Source: Paroedura picta (Eukaryota > Chordata > Lepidosauria > Squamata > Gekkonidae). Taken from it: a DNA stretch of 64,000 nucleotides. Positions within the stretch are counted from its first letter, which is position 1. Each line of letters starts with the position of its first letter. Below the pieces are notes generated by a model. That model was not told the DNA's origin. It searched no databases and was given only the letters and a program-made list of their open reading frames with translations. A program made the position numbers and the translations under genes. Shown here piece by piece: positions 27,901 through 33,570 of this stretch. The stretch lies in contig NC_135373.1 in NCBI RefSeq assembly GCF_049243985.1, positions 95,661,213-95,725,212 on the forward strand, given 5' to 3'.

Positions 27901-28902
27901 TATATAAAATTAATTAACTTTCACCCATTTGGGAAACCCTTCCAGGGCTGTCAAGAAGGCCCAGGATTTTAGGAAACCCTGGTTGAAAAACCTGCCACAG
28001 ACTCTTTCCTTTGAAGTATTCGTTTTCTTCAGGAGAAGTGTTCTCTCCAGTCTGGTGTTCACTTGTAATTCTAGATTTCCAGACATCACCTGGAGGTTGG
28101 CCACCCTATTGCATTCAAGCATGAGTTTCTATACCTATCCTTAAATCCTTATAACAAATTATGTGAGCCCAAACCAGAGCAGACTTTGGAACGTTTTTTG
28201 GGGAAGGGGATGAGTCCAACAGCAGATTGTGTTGTGAATAAAGGGGCCATCCATCCCAAAAAACCGCACCTTTTGTGATTTCTGTTAGCAAAGTCTCATT
28301 TCATGTTCAGAGGAAGACTCAGGCTTTTTAATGGTGATACATTGGGGGGGGGATTCCCATTTGGTAGTCTAACTCGGGGAAGGGGGACAATATTAGGGAC
28401 AATATGCCTTTACAAGAAGGGGATACTTGGTTTCAAATACAATGATGCCCTGTGGAGACTCCACAACGACACAGATCATTCCTAGCAAAGTAAAAGAAGC
28501 ACTGGTGTGCTTCGCCCGTCCGCCCGCCCGCCTCCCTCCTACCTCGTAGGTGCTGGTGATGCCCAGGCGGTAGAAGACAGGCAGGAAGACCTCGGCGCTG
28601 ATGACCACCACCAGGGCGTAGGTGATGGCAAAGACGCTGAAGCGGGCCCCGAAGCGGTAGACCTCGGCCGGCGTGCCCAGCACCGTCACGGCCGACATGA
28701 AGCTGGCCGTCAGGGAGAGCGCCACGGGCACGGCGTGCATGCGGCGCCCGCCCATCAAGAACTCCCGCGAAGACGTCTGGCCGCCGCCCGCGAAGGCGTA
28801 GTAGATGCCGATGCCGGCGGAAATGAGCAGCATGGCCGCGAAGACCACGTAGTCCCAGGTGCCGAAGCCCCCGATGACCCGGCAGGCGCCGCCGCCGCTC
28901 AT
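804..28902 (-). CDS. SLC5A8: SLC5A8, sodium-coupled monocarboxylate transporter 1 (SMCT1), complete, 15 coding exons
   Basis: Electrogenic Na+-coupled carrier of the SLC5 (SSS) family. In mammals it takes up lactate, pyruvate, butyrate, ketone bodies and nicotinate at the apical membrane of kidney and gut. Fifteen exons with canonical GT-AG borders join in frame: 28543-28902, 23064-23129, 20996-21047, 19353-19420, 18622-18776, 15570-15710, 14390-14519, 13549-13637, 12591-12703, 11083-11150, 10234-10320, 8438-8622, 3030-3133, 1079-1164 and 804-926. The sum is 1827 bases, or 608 residues plus stop. The protein follows human SLC5A8 throughout: FLMGGRRM loop (about 48-55), GITSTYE at the end of exon 1, GGLKAV at 183, the QSQVQRYI segment, and the [13 protein letters not shown] segment in the sodium-site helix. 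Three N-glycosylation sequons (N477, N484, N493) sit in the loop before the last helix. The close paralogue SLC5A12 is less likely given the residue match and UTP20 next door. The C terminus lacks the Thr-Arg-Leu PDZ ligand of the human protein. Confidence 0.96.
1079..1164 (-). CDS. SLC5A8: SLC5A8 exon 14: start of cytoplasmic tail
   Basis: 86 bases, residues 540-568. The acceptor is TTTTTCAG and the donor GTAAGT. It encodes the [10 protein letters not shown] block, matching [10 protein letters not shown] of human SLC5A8, followed by a lysine-rich stretch. It begins in phase 1 and ends in phase 0. Confidence 0.93.
1518..1822 (-). mobile_element. tRNA-derived SINE, minus orientation, with (CTT)n-type tail
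   Basis: On the minus strand it begins GAGCCAGTTTGGTGTAGTGG and carries a B-box-like GGGTTCGATTC, so its head is tRNA-related. It ends in a TCTTCTTCTTC tail, seen here as GAAGAAGAAG. An internal stretch (GGTCACCCAGAGCCCAA) is repeated. Relatives lie at 3251, 16412, 18196, 34400, 36487 and 47452. It sits in SLC5A8 intron 14. I do not know the family name. Confidence 0.8.
2199..2537. mobile_element. Non-autonomous hAT-type MITE, perfect 8-bp target duplication
   Basis: Terminal inverted repeats CAGTGGTCCCCAACC and its complement bound a 339-base element. It is flanked on both sides by GTATAGAC (2191-2198 and 2538-2545). The 8-bp duplication and CAG...CTG ends fit the hAT superfamily. There is no transposase frame. 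It lies in SLC5A8 intron 14 and belongs to the same family as 6040, 16963, 47764, 55081 and 55844. Confidence 0.88.
3030..3133 (-). CDS. SLC5A8: SLC5A8 exon 13: last transmembrane helix
   Basis: 104 bases. It encodes the conserved [11 protein letters not shown] stretch followed by a hydrophobic helix (about residues 520-538), matching the final transmembrane helix of human SLC5A8. Acceptor CCCTAG, donor GTACTT. It begins in phase 2 and ends in phase 1. Confidence 0.94.
3251..3517 (-). mobile_element. tRNA-derived SINE, minus orientation
   Basis: Same family as 1518-1822. It has the GAAGAAGGGTT tail remnant on the left and the rc of the GAGCCAGTTTGGTGTAGTGG head on the right. It is near full length and lies in SLC5A8 intron 12. 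Confidence 0.78.
3597..3870 (-). repeat. L2-like LINE 3' region fragment, minus orientation
   Basis: The TTTGATTTATAGCCCTCCGC start, a run of AATAAAACC-like motifs and the GAGCTCATTCCACCAGATAG segment recur in the better preserved L2 copy at 30050-30955. The match is with its non-coding 3' part. Assignment rests on that internal similarity. Confidence 0.55.
3905..4085. repeat. Dispersed repeat with short perfect hairpin
   Basis: Contains the near-perfect palindrome at 938-975 of this kilobase (3938-3975, centred on CTAG). The TGCTACTGGACTCTTGCTCT segment recurs in variant form at 50038-50213. This looks like a widespread amniote repeat that I cannot name. Confidence 0.5.
5468..7590. mobile_element. 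Large inverted-repeat DNA element, interrupted by a hAT MITE
   Basis: 5757-6025 and 6955-7203 are inverted copies of one another. Both hold TTAAGGTTCTCTCTAGT, AAGTGCCTCCTTCCCTTCC, the TTGCCTAGGA motif and CACTTCTTAAG. Outer ends look like weak terminal repeats (GGGCACTTCCACA on the left, rc of the ATGGCCCC side on the right), so the outer limits are approximate. No transposase was recognised in the central part. The hAT MITE at 6040-6367 sits at the inner edge of the left arm, so it is younger. The element lies in SLC5A8 intron 12. Confidence 0.55.
6040..6367. mobile_element. hAT-type MITE, degraded copy
   Basis: Begins with a diverged AGCGATCCCCCACC and ends AAAAAGGTTGGGGACCACT, both variants of the CAGTGGTCCCCAACC terminal repeat. 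A short GTTGAGTGGTCCCCG unit is locally repeated near the right end. I cannot define a clean 8-bp target duplication. Confidence 0.65.
8438..8622 (-). CDS. SLC5A8: SLC5A8 exon 12: helix plus glycosylated extracellular loop
   Basis: 185 bases, residues 444-505. It encodes a glycine-rich helix containing [11 protein letters not shown], shared with human SLC5A8. The extracellular loop after it has three sequons: N477-L-S, N484-T-T and N493-W-T. The human loop has two in its corresponding part. Acceptor TTTTCAG, donor GTGGGT. Confidence 0.94.
9356..9481. mobile_element. 126-bp near-perfect foldback MITE, 8-bp target duplication
   Basis: The two halves are almost exact reverse complements (CAGGGGTAGGCAAACTGTGG on the left, rc on the right) meeting at CCCCTGATAGCAGGGG. 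It is flanked by CTCTATAT at 9348-9355 and 9482-9489. The duplication length and CAG...CTG-type ends suggest a hAT MITE. Related copies lie at 13796 and 22427. It lies in SLC5A8 intron 11. Confidence 0.85.
9508..9735 (+). mobile_element. tRNA-derived SINE, diverged
   Basis: Begins GGGGCCTGTGTGGTGAAGTGG (A-box-like) and continues with TGACCTTGGGCCAGTCACAG and CTAACAGGATTGTTGTGAGG. It ends in a GGTGGGATGAAATAAAAAT tail. It differs from the 1518-type family in its tail, so it is a separate or older family. Confidence 0.65.
10234..10320 (-). CDS. SLC5A8: SLC5A8 exon 11
   Basis: 87 bases, phase 0 at both ends, residues 415-443. It encodes [20 protein letters not shown], the helix shared with human SLC5A8 ([20 protein letters not shown]). 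Acceptor TCTTCAG, donor GTAAGT. Confidence 0.95.
10321..11082 (-). other. SLC5A8 intron 10, no feature recognised
   Basis: AT-rich intron sequence. The stretch at 10440-10720 has phrases resembling decayed LINE 3' sequence (AATTAAAACAATCC, CAATGAGGAGGCC), but not enough to classify it. Confidence 0.4.
11083..11150 (-). CDS. SLC5A8: SLC5A8 exon 10
   Basis: 68 bases, completing Ser392 and encoding to residue 414. It encodes the [19 protein letters not shown] helix, matching ALCIGMAALASLMGALLQ in human. Acceptor ATTTAG, donor GTATGC. Confidence 0.94.
11627..11906 (+). mobile_element. Sauria-type tRNA-derived SINE, full length, 13-bp target duplication
   Basis: Begins AGAGCCTCTTGTGGCGCAG with an A box (TGGCGCAGAGTGG) and a B box (GAGTTCGATCC). 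It ends GGGATACCTTTACCTTTACC. It is flanked by TATCAATCCTTAC at 11614-11626 and 11907-11919. The 3' segment GGTCAGACATGACTT resembles the BovB 3' end at 24830-24850, as expected if BovB machinery moves it. It lies in SLC5A8 intron 9. Confidence 0.88.
11940..12235. other. GC-rich stretch in intron 9, unassigned
   Basis: GC-rich sequence directly after the SINE, with no splice-supported frame and no repeat that I recognise. It could be the remainder of another GC-rich transposon into which the SINE jumped. Confidence 0.3.
12591..12703 (-). CDS. SLC5A8: SLC5A8 exon 9: rest of sodium-site helix
   Basis: 113 bases, residues 354-391 and one base. It encodes [20 protein letters not shown], identical to the human stretch, then the [10 protein letters not shown] cytoplasmic linker. 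By my alignment with SGLT1, S354/T355 fall where the Na2-site serines lie. Acceptor TTCTTCAG, donor GTAAGT. Confidence 0.95.
12949..13022. repeat. Small palindromic MITE, diverged
   Basis: GGGCAATCCTAGGAAGAGTTA on the left and TACATAGGATTGCTGTG on the right form inverted ends. The same pattern (CATCCTAAGCAG...CTGCTTAGGATG) is better preserved at 45442-45525. Confidence 0.5.
13549..13637 (-). CDS. SLC5A8: SLC5A8 exon 8
   Basis: 89 bases, residues 325-353 plus two bases of Ser354. It encodes [10 protein letters not shown], as in human, and ends in the AYSGTL segment at the start of the sodium-site helix. Acceptor ATTTCAG, donor GTAATT. Confidence 0.95.
13796..13862. repeat. Partial copy of the 9356-type foldback MITE
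   Basis: GGCAGGGGGTCATGGGAATTG, the ATCCATGCACATCTAGAGGG stretch and CTGCAGTTTG match one arm of the element at 9356-9481. One end is missing. Confidence 0.55.
14390..14519 (-). CDS. SLC5A8: SLC5A8 exon 7
   Basis: 130 bases, residues 281-324. It encodes [13 protein letters not shown] and the C-D-P-W-T-A-K loop, both conserved in human. The acceptor TTTTTTACAG follows an uninterrupted pyrimidine run. Donor GTATAG. Confidence 0.95.
14520..15569 (-). other. SLC5A8 intron 6, no feature recognised
   Basis: AT-rich unique-looking sequence. Around 14880-15110 there are pyrimidine-rich phrases resembling a decayed LINE tail, but I cannot assign them. Confidence 0.4.
15570..15710 (-). CDS. SLC5A8: SLC5A8 exon 6
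   Basis: 141 bases, residues 234-280. It encodes [19 protein letters not shown] and [10 protein letters not shown], both matching human SLC5A8 almost exactly. The latter is a highly conserved sodium-symporter segment. Acceptor CAATTTAG, donor GTAAGT. Confidence 0.96.
16412..16683 (+). mobile_element. tRNA-derived SINE, plus orientation
   Basis: Begins GTCAGTTTGGTGTAATGGTT, has a B-box-like AGGTTTGATTCC, and ends AAACCCAAATCTTCTTTATT. Same family as 1518 but more diverged. In SLC5A8 intron 5. Confidence 0.78.
16963..17292. mobile_element. CpG-rich hAT-type MITE with NRF1-like palindromes
   Basis: 330 bases with ends CAAGGGTCCCCAACC and GGTTGGGGACCACTG, flanked by ATTTAACT (16955-16962 and 17293-17300). 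The inside is very GC- and CpG-rich. It carries GCGCATGCGC at 17196-17205, plus further GCGCATGCG-type words and a CTCF-like word at 17177-17188. There is no transposase. In SLC5A8 intron 5. Confidence 0.88.
18196..18370 (-). mobile_element. Truncated tRNA-derived SINE, minus orientation
   Basis: GAAGAAGAGCTG, TACTACCCAAAGGAGTCTCA, and CAAGGTCACCCAGTTGGTTGC match the 1518 family. The tRNA-like head is missing. Confidence 0.7.
18622..18776 (-). CDS. SLC5A8: SLC5A8 exon 5
   Basis: 155 bases, residues 183-233 plus two bases. It encodes [20 protein letters not shown], one residue from human, then a helix ending in HGGRLNFW. Acceptor CATATAG, donor GTAAGT. Confidence 0.96.
19176..19316 (+). mobile_element. 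CR1 LINE 3' end fragment
   Basis: GGTGATCTTTAAGCAGCAGC, ATCCTGCATTGAGCAGGGGG, TTGGACTAGATGCCCTG and the terminal TATGATTCTGTTATTCTA match the CR1 3' end seen intact at 32220-32344. Severely 5'-truncated. In SLC5A8 intron 4... just left of exon 4's acceptor side in gene order. Confidence 0.8.
19353..19420 (-). CDS. SLC5A8: SLC5A8 exon 4
   Basis: 68 bases, residues 160-182. It encodes [20 protein letters not shown], which differs from human at one site. Acceptor TCTTCTAG, donor GTAGGT. Confidence 0.95.
19421..20995 (-). other. SLC5A8 intron 3, nothing recognised
   Basis: AT-rich. 20220-20450 (a TTTATTTGTTTAAAAC start with AATAAATAAATATTG and scattered AACCAAC runs) may be an old LINE tail in minus orientation. 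No confident call. Confidence 0.35.
20996..21047 (-). CDS. SLC5A8: SLC5A8 exon 3
   Basis: 52 bases, residues 143-159 plus one base. It encodes [17 protein letters not shown], identical to human. Acceptor CAATCCAG, donor GTAAGA. Confidence 0.96.
21118..22139. mobile_element. Possible DNA transposon remnant with short inverted ends
   Basis: AGGCTGTTTCCACA at the left and the complement of GGGGAAACAGCCT at the right form about 12 bases of inverted ends, roughly 1.0 kb apart in SLC5A8 intron 2. No transposase is seen and the target duplication is unclear, so chance pairing is possible. Confidence 0.3.
22427..22520. mobile_element. Foldback MITE, 9356 family
   Basis: Starts CAGGGGGTGCCAAACTGTAG and ends with near-complementary CAGTTTGGCAACCCCTG. 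Centre ACAATTCCCATGAGCCCCTG matches 9356-9481. The target duplication is not clear. Confidence 0.7.
23064..23129 (-). CDS. SLC5A8: SLC5A8 exon 2
   Basis: 66 bases, residues 121-142. It encodes YLELRFNK then [10 protein letters not shown], aligned with human [20 protein letters not shown]. Acceptor TTGCAG, donor GTAAGA, phase 0 at both ends. Confidence 0.95.
23981..24097 (-). mobile_element. 5'-truncated Sauria-type SINE, minus orientation, 13-bp target duplication
   Basis: The rc of the 11627 SINE 3' half: GTAAAGGTAAAGATATCCCC and CAGACTCAATACGGGGTGG. It is flanked by ATTCCCCAAAAAA (23968-23980 and 24098-24110). In SLC5A8 intron 1. Confidence 0.85.
24111..25867 (+). mobile_element. Old RTE (BovB-like) LINE copy, interrupted by a younger BovB
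   Basis: Broken frames recall RTE reverse transcriptase: [14 protein letters not shown] before the insertion, then a FIDY-like motif, a K-L-W block, [17 protein letters not shown] (the YADD catalytic motif, near 25165-25200) and a C-terminal endgame around 25590-25800. Frames are crossed by stops and shifts, so it is an inactive old copy. The younger insertion at 24306-24870 splits it. In SLC5A8 intron 1. Confidence 0.75.
24306..24870 (+). mobile_element. Young 5'-truncated BovB (RTE) LINE insertion
   Basis: An uninterrupted frame to the stop at 24857-24859 encodes the BovB reverse-transcriptase C terminus ([59 protein letters not shown]). It ends in an (ACA)n tail. A 13-base duplication, ACTGGAGCATATG, flanks it (24293-24305 and 24871-24883). 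It is intact in its retained part, so recent on the scale of its surroundings. BovB is characteristic of squamates and of ruminants. Confidence 0.92.
26934..27140. repeat. Four ~52-bp tandem units
   Basis: Units at 26934-26985, 26986-27037, 27038-27088 and 27089-27140. Each starts near CAATGAGGGACAGA and ends near GACTTTG or its variants, with a pyrimidine-rich middle. 52 is not a multiple of three, so a coding role is unlikely. In SLC5A8 intron 1. Confidence 0.7.
27670..27985. repeat. Possible hAT-like DNA transposon remnant
   Basis: GCAGATTTTCTCAATTG at the left and GGTTGAAAAACCTG at the right look like inverted ends, and GAAACCC words recur within. No transposase and no clean target duplication. 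Confidence 0.35.
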
Positions 28903-29460
28903 GGCTCCGCTCCCAGGAGGGCCCGGGCCACCACTCTAACCCCCCACTCGCCCGCCCGCCCGCCCGCCCTGGCGCTGCCCAGCTGTGCGCGCCTTTCCCC
29001 CGCTTGCTCTCCTGGCCGGGAGGCGCTTGGCTTGCTCTTCTTCCACCCGCCGCCTGCTCTGGTTCCTCTGCAGGAGCCGCCTGTGGGGCACGTGCCCTCG
29101 GCGCCCTCCTGCCTCCCGCGCCCCGCGCCTGTCTCCGGGCCGCCGCTGCTGGCGTGCGGGGCCGGCCGCCGGTGTGGAGGAGCGTGGGACAGCTCCTTTC
29201 CCCCTCCGCCCCGAGACTGGCTCCCGCCTGCTGCCTCGGGCAGGTTTCAGCACCACCAGCGGCGCAGCCGGCAAGAAAGGCGGAGGGTGGGCGGGAGGAG
29301 GAGCCGCGGCACCTGCCCGCTTGGGCGGCGGCGGAGGGAGGGAGGGAGGGAGGCCAGGGCCGCCGCCCGGGGTTGTGTGCGAGGCTGCCCAGGGCCACGC
29401 CGTGAGAGCGAGAGCGAGAGCCGCACAAGGAAGCGCCTCCTCTGACTCAGCCAAGGCTTA
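28430..29460 (-). promoter_or_regulatory. SLC5A8: CpG island spanning SLC5A8 exon 1 and promoter
   Basis: Very GC- and CpG-rich block with many GC boxes (GGGCGGG variants) and an AP-1-like TGACTCA at 29443-29449, giving way to AT-rich sequence past 29460. The 5' UTR and start site are not identifiable from sequence alone. In mammals the SLC5A8 promoter region is CpG-rich and subject to methylation silencing; whether this one is, I cannot tell. Confidence 0.75.
28543..28902 (-). CDS. SLC5A8: SLC5A8 exon 1: start codon, helices 1-2 and into 3
   Basis: 360 bases, residues 1-120. The ATG at 28902 is chosen because the following W-D-Y-V-V-F-A motif and the rest align with human from residue about 13, and there is a G at -3. 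It contains the first helix (about 17-38), the FLMGGRRM loop, [20 protein letters not shown], and ends GITSTYE. Donor GTAGGA. Base composition is far more GC-rich than the later exons because the exon is in a CpG island. Confidence 0.96.
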
Positions 29461-30040
29461 AATCGGGGCTCAGAGGCTCCCTGACAAGATCCTCGCAGGT
29501 GTCACCTCATGGCGGATGAGCTGGGTGTGCCATCTTTGCCCTGAGTGACCCCCTGTGACTCAACCCCGGAAATTTTAACACCAAGGCATTCACCTCCCTT
29601 GCAGGACCCCCACAAGAAAGGGGTGGTGGTGGAAAGAGCCTGCTGGAGAAAAGGAGGCATCCTCCTTACCTGTCCTCCCCCACCCCCTCTCCACCTCAAC
29701 TGAGTTGACCGAGGCTGCACTGGACTCTGGTGGGCCAGGCTAGGCTAGGCATTAGCCATGGTCTGGCTGGGCTGGGGAGCTCCCTCCTTGCTGGGCAGAG
29801 AGGGGGAGCCATCGGCATTCTGGAGCAAGTCCTGGAGTCTGTAATGGCAAATCCACCCCTCTCTGCTTCTGTTCAATAATTTGGAAGTTTCACTGGGGAT
29901 CTTGTTTCTCTCTCATTTGTCTCATGTAACTCCAGCATGTCTTCCTTGTCTACATTCAGGAATTAGATCTCACATGGGGATGGTCAAAGGTGTGTGGAGC
30001 AGAACTTCACTCTTTACTTTTTTGGTATTTGGTTTTTTTT
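29461..30040. other. Upstream intergenic sequence, nothing recognised
   Basis: Moderately GC-rich unique-looking sequence upstream of SLC5A8. It may contain further regulatory sites. I saw no repeat and no exon signal. Confidence 0.4.
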
Positions 30041-30049
30041 GTTTATAAT

Positions 30050-30955
30050 TTGATTTATAAGACTGCCCCTCTCGGCCCAGCCATCTCAGGGCAGTGTGCA
30101 TCAGATATAGCAATACAAGTTAAAACTATAAAATTCTAAAACAATATCCAATCCTTACAGGCTTCTTCCACATTGTCTTCCCATGATGGCGGTCAGAATC
30201 TCGTGATACAGGGAGATGTTAGTGGTGGCCTCGCTTCAACCAAATACTTGGTGAAAGAGCTCCATTTTGCAGGCCCTGCAAAACTGAGTCATTTCTGACA
30301 GGGTTTTTGTCTCCTCCAGGAGCTCATTCCACCAGGTAGGAGTCAAGACTGAAAAAGCCTGGTTGAAGCCAGGCGTATCTTTCGCAGGTCAGGGACCACC
30401 AGCCTGATGAAACAAGCCAAGTATTATGATCTACAAGGGACATATTTGGAGAGGTGGTCTCTCAGATACTCCAGGCCCAGACTGTGTATAACCTTAAAGG
30501 TCAAGACCAGTACCTTGAACCTGATTCGGTACTCTACTGGAAGCCAGTGCAGCTGCCCAAGCACATGGCGTATGTGAATCCTCCATGGTGTTCTAGTGAG
30601 GACTCTGGCAGCTGCATTTTGGACCAGCTGTAGTTTCCAGAGAAGGGACAAGGGAAAGCCTGCATAGAGCGAGTTACAGAGGTCTGGTTTGGAGGTGACC
30701 ATTGCATGTGTCACTGTGGCTAAGTGATCTGGAGCCACGTAGGGTGCTAGAAGCCTAGCCTGGAAATCGATGGAAAAATGCCTGCTGAGCTACTTTGGTC
30801 ACTTGCACTTCCAGAGAAAGGGAAGCGTCAAGAATCACCCCCAGATTCCTGGCGGTCTCTGCAACAGTTGCATGTCATTCCCATTGGGTAGACACACTTC
30901 ACTGGCCCCTTCCTACCCAGCAACAGGACCCCTGTCTTTTCAGGGTTCAGCTTCA
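30050..30955 (-). mobile_element. L2 LINE fragment, C-terminal reverse transcriptase and 3' UTR, minus orientation
   Basis: Minus-strand frame reads KLQLVQNAAARVLT, then QLHWLPVEYRIRFKVLVLTF and ends at YLRDHLSKYVP (30738-30424), the typical L2 C-terminal block. Upstream of it, broken frames hold VILDASLSLE-like and GVLLLGR phrases. 30050-30420 is the 3' UTR. It seems to be the downstream half of the L2 whose upstream half is 33040-33570. Confidence 0.75.
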
Positions 30956-31063
30956 GGTAACTCTGCTTTAACCAGAACCAGTCCAGTGGCACATTTAAGA
31001 CCTACAAAGCTTTATTCAATGTATCAGTTTTCATGCGTACACACACTTCCTCAGTCATGTCTC
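30956..31063. repeat. Unnamed dispersed repeat, left half
   Basis: CCAGTCCAGTGGCACATTTAAG and TTCATGCGTACACACACTTCC recall the repeats at 3905, 4470 and 50038. The continuation (ATGGAAGTAATCAGTTCATAC) reappears at 32345, after the CR1, so the CR1 seems to have inserted into this repeat. Confidence 0.5.
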
Positions 31064-32344
31064 TTCTGCAAACATCTGGAGGACAATTTGGTGATCCAAG
31101 GAAGTCAGCATGGATTTGTCTCCAACAGGTCCTGTCAGACCAACCTGGTTTCCTTTTTTGACCAAGTAACAGGCTTGCTGGATCGTGGAAATTTGGTTGA
31201 TGTCGTTTACTTGGATTTTAGTAAAGCTTTTGATAAGGTTCCCCATGATGTTCTGATGGATAAATTGAAGGACTGCAATCTTGATTTTCAGATAGTTCGG
31301 TGGATAGGGAATTGGTTAGAGAACCGCACTCAAAGAGTTGTTGTCAATGGTGTTTCATCAGACTGGAGGGAGGTGAGTAGCAGGGTATCTCAGGGCTCGG
31401 TCCGGTACTTTTTAACATATTTATTAATGATCTAGATGAGGGGGTGGAGGGACTACTCATCAAGTTTGCAGATGACACCAAATTGGGAGGACTGGCAAAT
31501 ACTCCAGAATATAGAGACAGAGTTCATCGAGATCTGAACACAATGGAAAAATGGGCAAATGAGAACAAGATGCAATTTAATAAAGATAAGTGTAAAGTTC
31601 TGCATCTGGGTCAGAAAAATGAAAAGCATGCCTACTAGATGGGGGATACACTTCTAGGTAACATTGTGTGTGAACGAGACCTTGGGGTACTTGTGGATTG
31701 TAAGCTAAACATGAGCAGGCAGTGTGATGCAGCAGTAAAAAAGGCGAATGCCATTTGGGGCTATATCAAGAGGCGCATCACATCAAAATCACAAGATGTC
31801 ATAGTCCCATTGTATACGGCACTGGTCAGACCACACCTGGAGTACTGTGTGCAGTTCTGGAGGCCTCACTTCAAGAAGGACGTAGTTAAAATTGAAAGGG
31901 TACAGAGCAGAGTGATGAGGATGATCTGGGGCCAAGGGACCAAGCCCTATGAAGATAGGTTGAGGGACTTGGGAATGTTCAGCCTGGAGAAAAGGAGGTT
32001 GAGAGGTGACATGATAGCCCTCTTTAAGTATTTGAAAGGTTGTCACTTGGAGGAGGGCAGGATGCTGTTTCCGTTGGCTGCAGAGGAAAGGACGCGCAGT
32101 AATGGGTTTAAACTACAACGATATAGGCTTGATATCAGGAAAATATTTCACAATCAGAGTAGTTCAGCAGTGGAATAGGCTTCCTAAGGAGGTCGTGAGC
32201 TCCCCCTCACTGGCAGTTTTCAAGTAAAGGTTGGATACACACTTTTTTGGATGCTTTAGGATGCTTAGGGCTGATCCTGCGTTGAGCAGGGTGTTGGACT
32301 AGATGGCCTGTATGGCCCCTTCCAACTCTATGATTCTATGATTC
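31064..32344 (+). mobile_element. CR1 LINE, 5'-truncated, with full 3' end
   Basis: Encodes most of the CR1 reverse transcriptase. Motif A is YLDFSKAFDKVPHD (31200-31240). The FADDT motif comes at 31465-31480, then GVLVDCKLNMS, LVRPHLEYCVQFW and EKRRLRGDMIALFKYLKG. Near 31400-31445 the QGS motif is followed by a frame change, and a stop divides the frame near 31638. The 3' end carries GGACTAGATGGCCTGTATGG and ATTCTATGATTC repeats. No target duplication found, as is usual for CR1. Confidence 0.93.
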
Positions 32345-32480
32345 ATGAAATGGAAGTAATCAGTTCATACTTATAGGCAAAGTGTGAGAATAAGTTAACA
32401 TACAGCATAATGAAAATGGTTAGCAGATTCCAGAGGTAAATAGGAAAAAACAGCAATCTGGATTTGTTTGTATTCACTTG
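32345..32480. repeat. Unnamed dispersed repeat, right half
   Basis: ATGGAAGTAATCAGTTCATAC and ACATACAGCATAATGAAAATG follow the CR1 tail and appear to continue the repeat broken off at 31063. Confidence 0.45.
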
Positions 32481-32583
32481 AGATTGAATTGCATGGGAAA
32501 CATTCTGGATTCAATATAGGTGTCTACATAGCAATTGATTATATATTTGCTCACCATTTTCCTAACAGCCATTAGCTAAGACC

Positions 32584-32946
32584 TTGCCCTTCTACTCCCT
32601 GACTGTCCTCTCAAACATGGAAGCATCTTGGGACATCATCTTCTTTGAGGTAGAGCATTTGTCTCTACCTCAGAGAAAAGCGTATGTATACCAATCCCAA
32701 CTAAATTGGAAGCCGAAACCTTTGGACCAGCTGGGCAAGAGGGTGCATGAAAATGTTCAAAAGCATTGGGGAAAGGACTGCCTACTTCAGGACACTACAT
32801 TGGAGCATCCAGCTATGGGATTAATCCTCTCTGACTGCTACTCTGTCTTCGGTACCAGAGGAAGGAGACTAGCCACTTTAGTGGCAAGGTTGGATACACA
32901 CTTGGATAAGCAAAGGTTGGATACACACTTTTCTTGGATGCTTTAG
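32584..32946 (+). other. Open frame of 120 codons, unassigned
   Basis: An unbroken frame that I could not match to any family. Its last third runs into a CR1 tail (from 32887), so it is not a complete host gene. It is probably chance or part of an unrecognised repeat. Confidence 0.2.
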
Positions 32947-33039
32947 GATGCTTAGGGCTAATCCTGCGTTGAGCAGGGGGTTGGACTAGATGGCCTGTAT
33001 GGCCCCTTCCAACTCTATGATTCTATTATTCTATTCTAT
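32887..33039 (+). mobile_element. CR1 3' end fragment
   Basis: AAGGTTGGATACACACTT occurs twice, then ATGCTTAGGGCTAATCCTGC, GGACTAGATGGCCTGTATGG and ATTCTATTATTCTATTC. Near identical to the end of the longer CR1 at 31064-32344, so of similar age. Confidence 0.85.
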
Positions 33040-33570
33040 GAGTGCTGTCCCCCAAATCCTGGCTTTGATGAGGCAGCAAGCTAGCAGCCCATGATCGACA
33101 ACGTCAAATGCTGCTGTCAGGTCTAGCATCATGGGCAGATCTGATCTGCCTCGGTCCAGCTGTCTCCGAAGGTCATCCATCAGGGTGACTAACACCACCT
33201 CTACCCCATGGCCAGGTCAGAAGCATGACTGAAAGGAGTCCAGGATCGAAGTTTCCTCTAGGTACGCTAGAAGTTGGTCTGTGGTGGCCTTTCCCAAGAA
33301 TGCTAGGTGAAAAACGGGACGGTACCTCGCGAGGACCCGTGGGTCTAGCAATTGCTTCTTCAAGAGAGGCTGAAACACAGCTCCCATCAGCCACTCCAGG
33401 AATTGCCCCAAAGAAAGAGAAAGGTTGATGACCTCCCATCCACTCATTGGCTGTTTTTAGGAGCCATAAGAGGCAGAGGTTCAATGGGCATGTGGTTGGC
33501 CTCACTGAGCCAATTGCCTATCAAGTTTGTCCTGGGACAGGCACCTGAAGCTGTCGAAAATCACCTCCAA
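33040..33570 (-). mobile_element. L2 LINE fragment, N-terminal reverse transcriptase, minus orientation
   Basis: The minus strand encodes L-D-P-R-V-L-A-R-Y-R-P, the F-L-G-K-A block, LAYLEETSILDSFQS, and DLTAAFDVVDHG, the L2 reverse-transcriptase motif A, at about 33045-33135. This is the upstream half of the copy at 30050-30955. The middle is missing. Confidence 0.75.

Noticed and set aside
28393-28542. Continuation of the SLC5A8 exon 1 frame past 28543 to give a 169-residue protein
   Set aside because: The GTAGGA donor after GITSTYE matches the human exon border, and exon 2 continues the known protein. The read-through is intron.
28433-29428. Very long frames on both strands across SLC5A8 exon 1 and its promoter
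   Set aside because: They arise from high GC content, where stop codons are rare. Only the frame starting at 28902 matches a known protein.
32584-32946. A possible small host gene of 120 codons
   Set aside because: The frame runs into a CR1 tail, and no family similarity or splice sites support it.
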